Origin: Nitrospira sp.
GTDB taxonomy: Bacteria > Nitrospirota > Nitrospiria > Nitrospirales > Nitrospiraceae
Reading direction: 5' to 3'
NCBI GenBank assembly: GCA_030123625.1
Contig: CP126121.1
Location: 1,156,179-1,220,178, forward strand
Length of the DNA: 64,000 nt
Part shown: positions 24,979-34,279 of the stretch, piece after piece
How positions within the stretch are numbered: the first letter of the stretch is position 1
Layout of the letters: each line of letters begins with the position of its first letter
Program-made: the position numbers and the translations under genes
The notes under the pieces: model-generated
The model's database searches: none
Told to the model about the DNA's origin: nothing
The model's input: the letters and a program-made list of their open reading frames with translations, nothing else

Positions 24979-26520
24979 TTACACGTGAGGACGGATGATG
25001 CCGAGTTTCTGCATCTTGGATTGGAGGGTCGTTCGCTTAATACCTAGTCGGGCGGCGGCACCTGACGAACCTCCGATGACCCATTTCGATTCGCGAAGCG
25101 CGCGTAGGATCTGCTCTCGTTCGGCGTCCTCCAGTGTCGAGGCGGATGAACCAGCCTGGTGGTTCTGTTCTTGGAGTTCGCTGATCGGCACCTGCAAATC
25201 CGTCCCTTGTGTCAGGATGACGGAACGCTCGACCAAATTCTCCAGCTCACGAATGTTCCCCGGCCACGCATAGCGCGAGAGCACCTCAAGGGTCTCGGCA
25301 GGCACGGTTTGGATATTCTTTTTCATGCGAGCGGCATAGTGCTGCGTGAAATAACGGACCAAGAGGGGAATGTCCTCACGTCGTTCGCGCAAAGAAGGCA
25401 AGGTGACCGGAAAAACATTCAGACGATAGTATAAATCGCTCCGAAACTGCTTGGCTTCCACTAGGCTCTTGAGATCCCGGTTCGTGGCGGCTATCAGGCG
25501 CACGTCGACACGAACGGTCTTGGTACTACCCAACCGTTCGAATTCCTGCTCCTGTAACACTCGCAGCAACTTGGATTGTAACTCCAGCGGGATTTCCCCC
25601 ACTTCGTCGAGAAAGAGTGTCCCTTTATCGGCCAGTTCGAATCGGCCGGATTTCTGAGCAATAGCGCCCGTAAAAGCCCCTCGCTCATGTCCAAAGAGTT
25701 CGCTTTCCAACAGACCGGTCGGAATAGCGGCGCAGTTCAGCTTGACGAATGTGCGCTCCCTGCGGCCGCTGAGTCGATGAATAGCCCGAGCGATGAGTTC
25801 CTTCCCGGTGCCCGTTTCTCCTTGTATCAAGACGGTCGAATCGGTCGGAGCCACGATCTCGACTTCCTTGAGGACGTGCTTCAACGCTTTGCTGTCGCCG
25901 ATGATATCCTCGAATCCATGCTCACTCCGAAGTTCTTCTTCGAGGTACAGCTTCTCTTTCGCCAGTTTATCTTTAAGCTCGGCAATCTCCTGAAACACCA
26001 ACGCGTTTTCCACCGCGACAGCCACTTGTTTGGCGACTTGCTGGAGGAACTCTAAATCCATGTCACTATAGGCTTCTTTCTGCAAACTCAAAAATCCCAT
26101 CGCGCCCAATCGTCCTCTCGCCGTGGTCAAAGGGACAAAGCAAAACGACTGGGTTCCGTCTTCCGTCATCGCACCGATGACCCACGGCCACCGACGTTCT
26201 TCCGACAGATTTGGGACCAGAAGCGGCCGCTGAGTTTCCCATACACAGCCCGCTGGACAATCTTCAACCGCTATCTCATGCCCTCCTATGAGGTCAGCCG
26301 GCACATTTGCCTGAATCGTATGCAACCGCATAACCTTCTTGTCTGGATCATGCAAGGAGAGGTCGACGTAATTGACCTGCACCACCCGAGGCAGACGGTG
26401 GGCAAGATCACGAAAGAGCCGATCGAGGTCGCGTTGGGCGGAAATCACTTGTGCCACTTCCAGAAGCGCCTGATAGCGCTCCGAGAGCGTCTCGCAGGGA
26501 GATGCGGATTCACGATTCAT
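24979..26520 (-). CDS. GAF-domain sigma54-dependent transcriptional activator
   Basis: About 513 residues. An N-terminal GAF sensor (from about residue 15, around LLEVAQVISAQRDLDRLFRD) precedes the AAA+ domain with Walker A GETGTGKE, the sigma54-contacting loop RGAFTGA and Walker B GTLFLDEVGEI. The C-terminal Fis-type HTH ends ARLGIKRTTLQSKMQKLGI. The layout is like FhlA/NorR-type regulators. The GAF ligand is unknown. The start is uncertain: ATG at 26520 has no clear ribosome-binding site, and a GTG at 26610 would add 30 residues. It lies upstream of the zinc-ribbon and Kelch genes. Confidence 0.9.
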   Translation of the reverse strand: MNRESASPCETLSERYQALLEVAQVISAQRDLDRLFRDLAHRLPRVVQVNYVDLSLHDPDKKVMRLHTIQANVPADLIGGHEIAVEDCPAGCVWETQRPLLVPNLSEERRWPWVIGAMTEDGTQSFCFVPLTTARGRLGAMGFLSLQKEAYSDMDLEFLQQVAKQVAVAVENALVFQEIAELKDKLAKEKLYLEEELRSEHGFEDIIGDSKALKHVLKEVEIVAPTDSTVLIQGETGTGKELIARAIHRLSGRRERTFVKLNCAAIPTGLLESELFGHERGAFTGAIAQKSGRFELADKGTLFLDEVGEIPLELQSKLLRVLQEQEFERLGSTKTVRVDVRLIAATNRDLKSLVEAKQFRSDLYYRLNVFPVTLPSLRERREDIPLLVRYFTQHYAARMKKNIQTVPAETLEVLSRYAWPGNIRELENLVERSVILTQGTDLQVPISELQEQNHQAGSSASTLEDAEREQILRALRESKWVIGGSSGAAARLGIKRTTLQSKMQKLGIIRPHV

Positions 26521-26647
26521 GAGCGCAGTATGGCGTATGGACGAATGCCGGCTCAAGAGGGGGATGTGACCACACCTCTCGCAAACGTTGAGTACCCCTC
26601 TGAAGGTCACCTCGCGCTAGGCTCGCGCCCCTCATTTGGCATGGCGA

Positions 26648-27031
26648 TTACGCGACGATGTCGGTTCCCCAGGGATTGTCCACGAGGAACAACCATCTCC
26701 CATTCGATTGACGACGCAAGATACTGGAGGATCGACCACCGAGATGCACGACAGCTCCTGTAGGATCGATGCCCTTCAGACTCCATCGAGCGCAGTATTG
26801 TGCGACATCGCCTGCCTGCACGAGTTGTTGTGCTTCGATAGTTAAGGTCGGTTTCAGCGCCATGAATCCCTCAAGTGCCTGACGTATCCCAGCTGTCCCG
26901 GTAACGACGACCCCGGGCTTGATAACGAACGACGCACCCGGCTCAAACAGGGTCATCGCTGATTCCAAATCCTGCGTATTCATGGCAGTAACGAGTTGCG
27001 TGATGACATCGAACGGGTCTGACGTTTTCAT
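26648..27031 (-). CDS. SnoaL-like (NTF2 fold) protein
   Basis: 127 residues with the cone-shaped NTF2/SnoaL pattern: DVITQLVTAMNTQDLESAMT, then GTAGIRQALEGFMAL and a C-terminal strand NGRWLFLVDNPWG. Members bind small hydrophobic ligands or act as isomerase-like enzymes. No operon partner is obvious; the sigma54 regulator gene lies downstream on the same strand. Ligand unknown. Confidence 0.75.
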   Translation of the reverse strand: MKTSDPFDVITQLVTAMNTQDLESAMTLFEPGASFVIKPGVVVTGTAGIRQALEGFMALKPTLTIEAQQLVQAGDVAQYCARWSLKGIDPTGAVVHLGGRSSSILRRQSNGRWLFLVDNPWGTDIVA

Positions 27032-27355
27032 TGTGCTCCTTTCTCTCCTCGTCCTAAGAGACCTGGGCTAGCACTGCCGCCTCTGATGCTGAAAGACCCG
27101 GGCAAGCCCGGGAGGCGGCCCGTAATGCGTGGGTTTGCCATGGGTCATCCTCTGCGTGGTTAACATGGGACTGCGCGGATGAAGTATATCGTTTCATCAT
27201 GCGCTTCGCACCCGTCTTCTTCACGATTCCCTTCGACCGCTTCCATCTCGTTGAATCTGCCCGACGCAGACTCACCATGATTGACGTATGAGGCGGCGGT
27301 TATTATTCACCTCGTCCATGGTCTCTGCGTTCCGTCTTGTGTTCCTTGCTGCCAG
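27032..27355. other. Gene-free stretch
   Basis: Between the SnoaL-like gene and the P-type ATPase relic, no frame on either strand resembles a known protein or carries a convincing ribosome-binding site. It may be decayed coding DNA. Confidence 0.4.
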
Positions 27356-27508
27356 GTCTGCGCGCTTCTGCAGATTGCCTATGTACATACTGATCCGATG
27401 CAGGTAGTCTTTCACTCGACCCATCTGACGTCCGAGGAGTGGTCCAAGGTCGTGCTGGTTGGAGTCTTTGTCTTTGCGTTCGCCGAAGCGGAGAAAGCGA
27501 TCATCCGC
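27356..27508 (+). pseudogene. Relic of the C-terminus of a cation-transporting P-type ATPase
   Basis: About 50 codons read CALLQIAYVHTDPMQVVFHS, then LTSEEWSKVVLVGVFVFAFA, then EAEKAIIR. This fits the last two membrane helices of Ca2+/Mg2+-type P-ATPases (pattern ALLQ-x-hydrophobic, P-x-Q-x-x-F, L-T-x-x-E-W, E-x-E-K). No catalytic DKTGT or other ATPase domain lies upstream; the frame before 27356 is unrelated. The relic sits directly before a universal stress protein gene. Confidence 0.55.
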
Positions 27509-27585
27509 TGCTTCAGCAAAAGCGTCGCTTATCCCGCATCCGTCGGTCGGAGCGATCGTTCAATCGGTAAGAGGGGACCTCACAC

Positions 27586-28461
27586 ATGAAGACGATCATC
27601 GCAGCAACCGATTTCTCCGATGAAGCTCGGTACGCTGCGGATCGCGCCGCCATTGTTGCCAAGGAACAGCATGCGCATCTCAGTCTATTGCATGTGGTGA
27701 GCAGCTCGGCTTTGAACGATGTGCGAAAATTGTTCCAGGCACCGACCGACGTGGAAGCCAAGCTGATCGACGATGCCGGATGCATGCTGAACGAAATAGC
27801 CGCAGGCATCAGCCTGAAGACTGGGGTGATGGCGAGTACCGACGTCAAGATCGGCCAGGCACTGGCCGACATCCTGTCGGCGACCGAGTCAGTGGATCTG
27901 CTTGTCTTGGGCGCTCATGGTGGGAACTCCCTGCATGATCTGATTCTCGGCACGACGGCGGAACGCTTGCTCCGTACGTGCAAGCGGCCGATGCTGGTGG
28001 TGAAGCGCCCCCCGAAGACACGATATGAGCGCGTGCTCGTGCCGATCGACTTCTCCCTTTATTCCGCCTCCGCCTTGACAATGGCGAGCCGGATCGCTCC
28101 CAATGCCCGCATGACGATCCTTCACGTGTTCAACCTTCCATTTGAAGGGAGGCTCCGTATTGCCGGTGCGTCGGAGGACGACATCCGCCGATACCGCGAA
28201 GAGGAACAGCGAGCCGCGGAGAGAAAGATTTGGGAGCTGATCCGTGAGTCCCATGTCGATGCGGATCGGGTTTCGTCTGCCGTTGAAGGCGGCGGTCCTT
28301 CTCCTGTGATTGTGGCCAAAGCAGAGGGACTCTCGTCCGACCTCATCGTGATCGGCAAACACGGCCAATCCTGGATCGAAGACCTGTTCCTTGGGAGCAC
28401 CACACGTCATGTCCTCGCCAGCTCGGAATGTGACGTGCTTGTCGTCCAAAAACAGGCCTAA
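27586..28461 (+). CDS. Universal stress protein, two UspA domains
   Basis: 291 residues. Domain 1 begins KTIIAATDFSDEARYAADRA and ends LVLGAHGGNSLHDLILGTTA; domain 2 begins ERVLVPIDFSLYSASALTMA and ends IVIGKHGQSWIEDLFLGSTT. Both nucleotide loops keep the G-x2-G-x9-G-S/T spacing. It precedes the mrp operon by 18 bases on the same strand and is probably transcribed with it, suggesting a role under ionic or pH stress. The ATG at 27586 follows GTAAGAGGGG with about 7 bases between. Confidence 0.9.
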   Translation: MKTIIAATDFSDEARYAADRAAIVAKEQHAHLSLLHVVSSSALNDVRKLFQAPTDVEAKLIDDAGCMLNEIAAGISLKTGVMASTDVKIGQALADILSATESVDLLVLGAHGGNSLHDLILGTTAERLLRTCKRPMLVVKRPPKTRYERVLVPIDFSLYSASALTMASRIAPNARMTILHVFNLPFEGRLRIAGASEDDIRRYREEEQRAAERKIWELIRESHVDADRVSSAVEGGGPSPVIVAKAEGLSSDLIVIGKHGQSWIEDLFLGSTTRHVLASSECDVLVVQKQA

Positions 28462-28479
28462 CGCCGTCGTCTTCTCGCC

Positions 28480-31272
28480 ATGACGTTGCCGATCATTATT
28501 CTGCTTCCGTTGCTCGTCGGAACTGCCGCCACATTGCTCCTGCAGCACCGCGGTTTTTCCGCCGCCGCCTGGGCCGCCGCCCTGCCGGTCGCCGCCGGCT
28601 TTGCGCTGCTTGCCCATGAGGCACCCGAGATTCTGGCCGGTGAACAGTTCATCACGAGCTGGCGCTGGCTGCCGGACCTCGGGCTGAATCTGTCCTTCAG
28701 GCTCGACGGGCTGGGGCTGCTGTTTGGGTTCCTGATTCTCGGCATCGGGTTGCTCGTCATTCTCTACGCCCGCTACTACTTGTCCCCGCACGATCGCATC
28801 GGCAGGTTTTATGCGCTGCTCATGTTGTTCATGAGTGCGATGCTTGGGATCGTCTTCTCCGAGAACGCCCTCCTGCTCCTGATGTTCTGGGAGCTGACGA
28901 GCCTCTCGTCCTTTCTGTTGATCGGCTTCTGGACCCACAGCCCTCTGGCTCGACAGGGCGCGCGCATGGCCTTCGCCGTCACCGGCGGCGGCGGACTCGC
29001 CCTGCTTGCCGGAATCTTGATCATCGGCGACATCGCGGGGAGTTTCGAGCTGTCCGCCTGGTTTACGGCGCGGGAGACGATCCACAATCATCCTCGGTTC
29101 AACGCCGCGCTCGGCTTGGTCCTGGTGGGCGCATTCACCAAGTCGGCGCAGTTTCCGTTTCACTTCTGGCTGCCCGCGGCGATGGCCGCGCCGACTCCGG
29201 TGTCGGCCTATCTGCATTCCGCCACGATGGTGAAGGCGGGGGTGTTCCTGCTCGCACGACTCTACCCCTTGCTCGGCGGAAACCTCGTATTCGAATACGT
29301 CACGACCACCGTCGGTCTGACCACGATGGTGGGTGGCGCCTATGTGGCAATGTTCAGGCACGATCTGAAAGGATTACTCGCCTATTCGACCATCAGCCAC
29401 CTGGGTCTCATCATGTTCCTGCTGGGTCTCGACACGTCGATGTCCTCGCTGGCCGCCGTGTTTCATGTCGGCAACCATGCGACCTTCAAAGCATCGCTGT
29501 TCATGGCGGCCGGCATCATCGATCATGAGTGCGGAACCCGCGACATGCGGCGGCTGGGCGGCCTCTGGCGTCAAATGCCGCAGACGGCAGTGCTGGCCAT
29601 CGTCGCGGCGTCGGCGATGGCGGGTGTACCCTTATTCAATGGGTTTCTCTCCAAGGAAATGTTCTTCGCCGAGGCGCTCGATCTCCATGACCTGGTATTG
29701 TTGGATGACATCACGCCGGTCGCCGTCATGTTCGGCTCGATGTTCAGCGTCGCCTACTCCGTGCGGTTCATCCACGATGTGTTCTTCGACGAGCCGCATA
29801 ACCTTCCTCATCAGCCGCACAAACCACCCCGTTATATGAAGGTACCGGCCGAAATCCTGGCGGTCATCTGTATCGCCGTCGGCGTGCTGCCCGGCTACAC
29901 CGTCGCTCCATTGGTGGACGTGGCGGCGAGGGCGGTGGTAGGGGACGCCCTGCCGGCCTATCGCATCGCGCTGTGGAACGGATTCTCACTGCCGCTGGTC
30001 ATGAGTGCGGTCGCGCTCGTCGGCGGGGGGATTATTTACTGGCTGCTGCGTCATCGTTTCGACCTGCACTTGCACGTGCCGGTGCGCTACACGGGACGAC
30101 TGCTTTTTCAGCACGCGTACGACGGATTGATCATCGTTGCGGCTCGGTTCACGAACCGACTGCACAACGGCTCGCTCCAGCGCTCCCTCGCGCTTGTCAT
30201 TGCAACGTTCCTCGGACTCGGGGCATGGCCGTTCATGGAACATGGGCTTGGCGCGGGGAACGTGACGCCCTCGGCACCGGCACCGCCGGGCGTCGTCGTA
30301 GGGAGCATGGCGATGGCCGGCGCCCTCGGCGCCGTCCGGTTCCATCACACGCGGGTCGTTGCCGTCGTACTGACCGGCGTCGTCGGGCTTGTCGCATCGA
30401 TTGCCTTTGCTTATTTCTCGGCTCCTGACCTCTCATTAACCCAGTTGGCCGTCGAAGTCGCCACCACTCTGTTGATGCTGATGGCGTTGGCGCTTCTGCC
30501 TCACTCGACGCCGCAGGAATCGACGCGCCGGCGCAAGGCGCGCGACGGAGCCTTGGCGGTCGCCGCAGGCGCCGGGGTGGCGATGTTGTCGTGGGCCGTC
30601 TTGACGAGGGAGCAGGAATCCATTGCATGGTTCTTTCTTGAGAATAGTCTGCCGCGCGGCGGAGGCCACAATGTCGTCAATGTGCTTCTCGTTGATTTCC
30701 GAGGTTTCGATACGTTCGGAGAGATGATCGTCCTCGGCATCGCAGCCCTGTGCACGTGGATGCTATTGGAGGGACTGCGCGGCGAGCGGCCGTCATCCAC
30801 GCCGGTCCTTTCAGCCGATCGCATCATCTTTGCTCCGGCGGCACGGGTGCTGCTGTCGTTCGCGCTTCTCGTGGCGCTCCACATGTTCCTGCGAGGACAC
30901 GATCTCCCCGGAGGCGGATTTGTCGCGGGACTCATCGCCGCGCTCGCGCTGATCATGCAGTACATGGGCGAGGACCTGAGACACCTACGCACTCTTGTCC
31001 GCATCGACTTCCGGCTCTGGATCGGAGGCGGCGTAATGATTGCCGGGGTGACCGGTCTCGCGAGCGTGGCGGCCGGCTTACCGTTTCTCACCAGTGAGAC
31101 GCGCCATCCCGTTGTGCCGCTTCTCGGCGAGATCCCCCTTGTCAGCGCGATGGGGTTCGACCTCGGCGTCTTTATGGCGGTCTTCGGCACCACGCTTCTG
31201 ATTGTGACCTCACTCGGACAAATCCACGGCAAGCCGTCAGCAACAGAGGAAGACCGACAATGGAACTCATAA
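28480..31272 (+). CDS. mrpA: Mrp Na+/H+ antiporter subunit A fused to subunit B
   Basis: 930 residues. The NuoL-like part (residues 1-600) has RLDGLGLLFGF, the TM5 Glu in MFWELTSLSSF (about residue 138) and the key Lys in GAFTKSAQFPFHFWLP (about residue 221). A DUF4040-like stretch follows (around APDLSLTQLAVEVATTLLML), and the last 140 residues match MrpB (LPGGGFVAGLIAALALIMQY). Many Mrp systems have MrpA and MrpB as separate genes; no separate mrpB is seen here. The Mrp complex exchanges Na+ for H+ across the inner membrane. No clear ribosome-binding site precedes the ATG at 28480. Confidence 0.93.
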   Translation: MTLPIIILLPLLVGTAATLLLQHRGFSAAAWAAALPVAAGFALLAHEAPEILAGEQFITSWRWLPDLGLNLSFRLDGLGLLFGFLILGIGLLVILYARYYLSPHDRIGRFYALLMLFMSAMLGIVFSENALLLLMFWELTSLSSFLLIGFWTHSPLARQGARMAFAVTGGGGLALLAGILIIGDIAGSFELSAWFTARETIHNHPRFNAALGLVLVGAFTKSAQFPFHFWLPAAMAAPTPVSAYLHSATMVKAGVFLLARLYPLLGGNLVFEYVTTTVGLTTMVGGAYVAMFRHDLKGLLAYSTISHLGLIMFLLGLDTSMSSLAAVFHVGNHATFKASLFMAAGIIDHECGTRDMRRLGGLWRQMPQTAVLAIVAASAMAGVPLFNGFLSKEMFFAEALDLHDLVLLDDITPVAVMFGSMFSVAYSVRFIHDVFFDEPHNLPHQPHKPPRYMKVPAEILAVICIAVGVLPGYTVAPLVDVAARAVVGDALPAYRIALWNGFSLPLVMSAVALVGGGIIYWLLRHRFDLHLHVPVRYTGRLLFQHAYDGLIIVAARFTNRLHNGSLQRSLALVIATFLGLGAWPFMEHGLGAGNVTPSAPAPPGVVVGSMAMAGALGAVRFHHTRVVAVVLTGVVGLVASIAFAYFSAPDLSLTQLAVEVATTLLMLMALALLPHSTPQESTRRRKARDGALAVAAGAGVAMLSWAVLTREQESIAWFFLENSLPRGGGHNVVNVLLVDFRGFDTFGEMIVLGIAALCTWMLLEGLRGERPSSTPVLSADRIIFAPAARVLLSFALLVALHMFLRGHDLPGGGFVAGLIAALALIMQYMGEDLRHLRTLVRIDFRLWIGGGVMIAGVTGLASVAAGLPFLTSETRHPVVPLLGEIPLVSAMGFDLGVFMAVFGTTLLIVTSLGQIHGKPSATEEDRQWNS

Positions 31273-31616
31273 TGGCGGTCGGCATCGGCATCATGACGTC
31301 CTGCGCGGTGTATTTACTTCTCCGGGGGCGGACGTTCCCATTGGTGCTGGGACTGTCGATGTTGTCCACAGCCGCCAATCTCTTTATTTTGTCCATGGGA
31401 CGCCTTCGACCCGGGGTTTCGCCCATCGTGGCGGCCGGCGCAGAGGACTATGCTGATCCGGTCCCCCAGGCTCTGGTATTGACGGCCATCGTGATTGGGT
31501 TCGGCATGACCGGTTTCATCATGGCGCTCGCGGCACGCACGCGGCATCGGACCGGCAGCGATCATGTAGACGGCGCCGAGCCGGTGTCGGAACGCAGGCC
31601 GGAGCAGGGCCCATGA
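31260..31616 (+). CDS. mrpC: Mrp Na+/H+ antiporter subunit C
   Basis: 118 residues, three membrane helices, NuoK-like. The core is ILLR-like YLLLRGRTFPLVLGLSMLST, then VPQALVLTAIVIGFGMTGFI. It overlaps the end of mrpA by 13 bases, and its stop overlaps mrpD by 4. GAGGAAG lies about 7 bases upstream of the ATG. The C-terminal 25 residues are polar and variable. Confidence 0.93.
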   Translation: MELIMAVGIGIMTSCAVYLLLRGRTFPLVLGLSMLSTAANLFILSMGRLRPGVSPIVAAGAEDYADPVPQALVLTAIVIGFGMTGFIMALAARTRHRTGSDHVDGAEPVSERRPEQGP

Positions 31617-33157
31617 CCCATTTGCTCGCCGCTCCGATTATTGTGCCCGCGCTTGCGGCAGCGCTTCTTGTGATCTTGCACCGCGCACCGATCGAGGTGA
31701 AACGTGCGATCGGCATGGGAGCAACGGTGGCCGTTGCATCTGCGGCACTCGCGATTTTCTCGGAGACGCGCTCCGGCACGCCGCTCGTCTACCGCCTGGG
31801 CGACTGGCCGTCGCCGTTCGGCATCGTGCTGGTCGCGGATCACCTCTCCGCCTTCATGCTGCTCTTGACGGCGTCGCTTGCGCTCGCGGTGCTGCTCTAT
31901 GCCGTGCAGGGGTGGGATACCCGGGGGAAGCTGTTCCACCCGCTCTTTCTCTTCCAAATGATGGGCCTGAACGGCGCCTTTCTCACGGGAGATCTATTCA
32001 ACTTGTTCGTCTTCTTCGAAATTCTCTTGATCGCGTCGTACGGTCTCGCGATGGAAGGCTTGGAAGTCGAGCAGCTGCGTGCCACGCTCCACTATGCCGC
32101 GATCAATATCGCAGCCTCCAGTGTGTTCCTGATCGCTGTCAGCTTGATGTACGGCGTCATGGGAACGCTCAACATGGCACATCTGGCCGAACGTGTCGCG
32201 GAGGTGCGGGCCGAAGACGTGGGACTCGTGCGAGCCGCCGGTTTGTTGCTCCTCGGCGTGTTTGCCGTCAAGGCCGCAGTGTTTCCGCTCTATTTCTGGT
32301 TGCCGGCCGCCTATTCCCATGCGCCTGCGCCGGTGGCGGCGCTGTTCGCCGTTATGACCAAGGTCGGCGTGTATGCGATCATCCGTGTCACGACGCTGAT
32401 CTTTACCGGCGGAGAAGATGGTGTGATGGAATTGACATCTCCCTGGCTGCTGCCGGTAGCCTTGATCACATTGACATTCGGCACCTTGGGCGCGCTGGGC
32501 GCCCAGCGCCTTGCCACCATGACGGCGTATCTCACCATTGCGTCGATCGGCACGATCCTCACCGGTGTGGCGAGCGGCGGCGAGGGCCTCGCCGCCGCGC
32601 TCTATTACCTGGCACATTCCACTCTGATCATTGCGGTCCTTTTCCTCGTCGCCGATCTGCTCAGCCGTAGCCGCGGCGCCGTGGGAGACCAGCTCCATCC
32701 GGGCCCGCCGCTCCGCCAAGCGGTGCCGCTCGGTCTGGCCTTTCTTTTCGGCGGCGCGACGGTGGCCGGCATCCCGCCGTCATCGGGATTTCTAGGCAAG
32801 CTGATGATCCTGCAAAGCACGATGGATGGGATGATGGTCATCGTCGTATGGGTGGTCATTTTGGTGACGAGCGTGCTGACCTTGGTGACGTGTTCGCGTG
32901 CGGGCAGCATCGTCCTCTGGAATTACATTGAACCGGACCAGCTTGCGCACGACCGGCCTCCTCGCGCCGGTGAGTGGATCGCGCTCGCCGCGCTGACCGG
33001 CTGCAGCATGGGCCTTGTCATCTTCGCGGCTCCCGTTACGCATTATACCGGCGAAATAGGGGCGCAACTGACATCCCCCGGTTCCTATATTCATGCCGTC
33101 CTGGGATCCGGGCAGGACGATTTCATTAGACCTCATGCCATGGACAGAGTTCGATGA
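31613..33157 (+). CDS. mrpD: Mrp Na+/H+ antiporter subunit D
   Basis: 514 residues, NuoM/NuoN-like, about 14 helices. The conserved Glu lies in FFEILLIASYGLAMEG (near residue 143), and the Lys in GVFAVKAAVFPLYFWLP (near residue 223). LTGDLFNLFVF is typical of MrpD. ATG at 31613 overlaps mrpC stop by 4 bases, and its stop overlaps mrpE by 4, so the operon is tightly coupled. MrpD forms one of the two large antiporter-like modules of the complex. Confidence 0.94.
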   Translation: MTHLLAAPIIVPALAAALLVILHRAPIEVKRAIGMGATVAVASAALAIFSETRSGTPLVYRLGDWPSPFGIVLVADHLSAFMLLLTASLALAVLLYAVQGWDTRGKLFHPLFLFQMMGLNGAFLTGDLFNLFVFFEILLIASYGLAMEGLEVEQLRATLHYAAINIAASSVFLIAVSLMYGVMGTLNMAHLAERVAEVRAEDVGLVRAAGLLLLGVFAVKAAVFPLYFWLPAAYSHAPAPVAALFAVMTKVGVYAIIRVTTLIFTGGEDGVMELTSPWLLPVALITLTFGTLGALGAQRLATMTAYLTIASIGTILTGVASGGEGLAAALYYLAHSTLIIAVLFLVADLLSRSRGAVGDQLHPGPPLRQAVPLGLAFLFGGATVAGIPPSSGFLGKLMILQSTMDGMMVIVVWVVILVTSVLTLVTCSRAGSIVLWNYIEPDQLAHDRPPRAGEWIALAALTGCSMGLVIFAAPVTHYTGEIGAQLTSPGSYIHAVLGSGQDDFIRPHAMDRVR

Positions 33158-33639
33158 AGAAGCTGTGTCCGTTTCCTATGCTCTCGACGGTGCTCGCCGG
33201 CACCTGGCTTGTCTTGGCCGGGATTTCGCCGCTGCATCTTGCGATGGCTCTCATGGTCGCCCTTGCCATTCCGCTCAGCATCGCTCCGCTGCTCGATGGA
33301 CTGCCGGGTGTCCGTTCGCTACCCGCGGCGATGCGGCTCGTGGCGCGGGTCTTGTGGGATATCCTCATCGCCAATATCACGGTCGCGCGCCTCGTGCTCG
33401 GGCCTATCTCACGCCTGCGCCCCGGATTCGTGCGGGTACCGCTTGCCGTGACGCACCCGCACGCGATCTCGCTGCTTATGAGCATGATTTCGATTACGCC
33501 CGGCTCCATTCCCTTGGCGCTCTCGCCGGGTGCGCGCACCATGCTGGTGCATGTGCTCGACCTGGAAGACGAAAAGGCCTTCATCGCCAAGGTCAAAGAG
33601 CGATATGAGCGCCCCTTGATGGAGATCTTGGAATGTTGA
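33154..33639 (+). CDS. mrpE: Mrp Na+/H+ antiporter subunit E
   Basis: 161 residues. It has the MrpE pattern: two N-terminal helices, then RVLWDILIANITVARLVLGP and LMSMISITPGSIPLALSPG, with the conserved TPGS element. The start overlaps mrpD stop by 4 bases; the end overlaps mrpF by 7. A small membrane subunit needed for complex stability in characterised Mrp systems. Confidence 0.92.
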   Translation: MKKLCPFPMLSTVLAGTWLVLAGISPLHLAMALMVALAIPLSIAPLLDGLPGVRSLPAAMRLVARVLWDILIANITVARLVLGPISRLRPGFVRVPLAVTHPHAISLLMSMISITPGSIPLALSPGARTMLVHVLDLEDEKAFIAKVKERYERPLMEILEC

Positions 33640-33902
33640 ACGCCGCCGTCTACATAGCTTTGGGCTCCATTGCGCTGGCGCTCACATTGTGCATGGTACG
33701 CCTCGTGCGCGGTCCCCACCCGGCCGACCGCGTGCTGGCTTTCGACACGCTCTCCATCAATACGATCGCGTTGCTCATCGTCCTGGACATCTACCTGTCC
33801 ACGTCGGTCTTTTTCGAAGCGGCACTGCTGATCGCGCTGACCGGTTTCATCGCCACGGCCGCCTTCGCGCGCTTTCTTGCCCGTGGCAAGGTCATGGAGT
33901 AA
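33633..33902 (+). CDS. mrpF: Mrp Na+/H+ antiporter subunit F
   Basis: 89 residues, three helices. RLVRGPHPADRVLAFDTLSI is the MrpF signature, followed by a hydrophobic segment and the end ARFLARGKVME. It sits between mrpE (7-base overlap) and mrpG (gap of 4 bases). Confidence 0.92.
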   Translation: MLNAAVYIALGSIALALTLCMVRLVRGPHPADRVLAFDTLSINTIALLIVLDIYLSTSVFFEAALLIALTGFIATAAFARFLARGKVME

Positions 33903-33906
33903 CACA

Positions 33907-34230
33907 ATGCTGGATATCCTCGTCTCCGTCCTCCTGCTGGTGGGGAGCCTGTTCGTCGTGGTGGGGGCGTTCAGTCTCGTTCGTCTTCCCGATTTCTTCA
34001 TGCGGCTGCACGGCCCGACGAAATCCACGACGTTGGGCGTCGGGAGCTTTTTACTCGCGGCCGTCGTCCACTCTGCCGACGGCGGATTCACCCTGCGGGA
34101 ACTGCTCATTGCCCTGTTTCTGTTCATGACTGCGCCGGTGAGCGCTTTCCTACTGGGTCAAGTAGGCCTGCGGAGACGCGTGACTTCACGTGCTCCCATA
34201 CCGGAAGATTTCCCCGGTTTACGCCGTTAA
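33907..34230 (+). CDS. mrpG: Mrp Na+/H+ antiporter subunit G
   Basis: 107 residues starting MLDILVSVLLLVGSLFVVVG. The signature LVRLPDFFMRLHGPTKSTTL is present, then a third helix LLIALFLFMTAPVSAFLLGQ. An upstream in-frame ATG at 33877 lies inside mrpF and is unlikely. Last gene of the operon; the universal stress protein gene starts 50 bases later. Confidence 0.93.
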   Translation: MLDILVSVLLLVGSLFVVVGAFSLVRLPDFFMRLHGPTKSTTLGVGSFLLAAVVHSADGGFTLRELLIALFLFMTAPVSAFLLGQVGLRRRVTSRAPIPEDFPGLRR

Positions 34231-34279
34231 CAGTGCCGTCGTCACGCGGATGTACGCTTTGTCGGAAGTGGGCAGGAGC

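Noticed and set aside
27054-27278. 74-codon minus-strand frame near the SnoaL-like gene
   Set aside because: No start site, no family resemblance and no sensible domain composition.
27889-29361. Open frame of 490 codons on the minus strand opposite the stress protein and mrpA
   Set aside because: Composition is dominated by Gln, Glu, Arg and Gly from reversed hydrophobic codons. The plus strand carries clear families.
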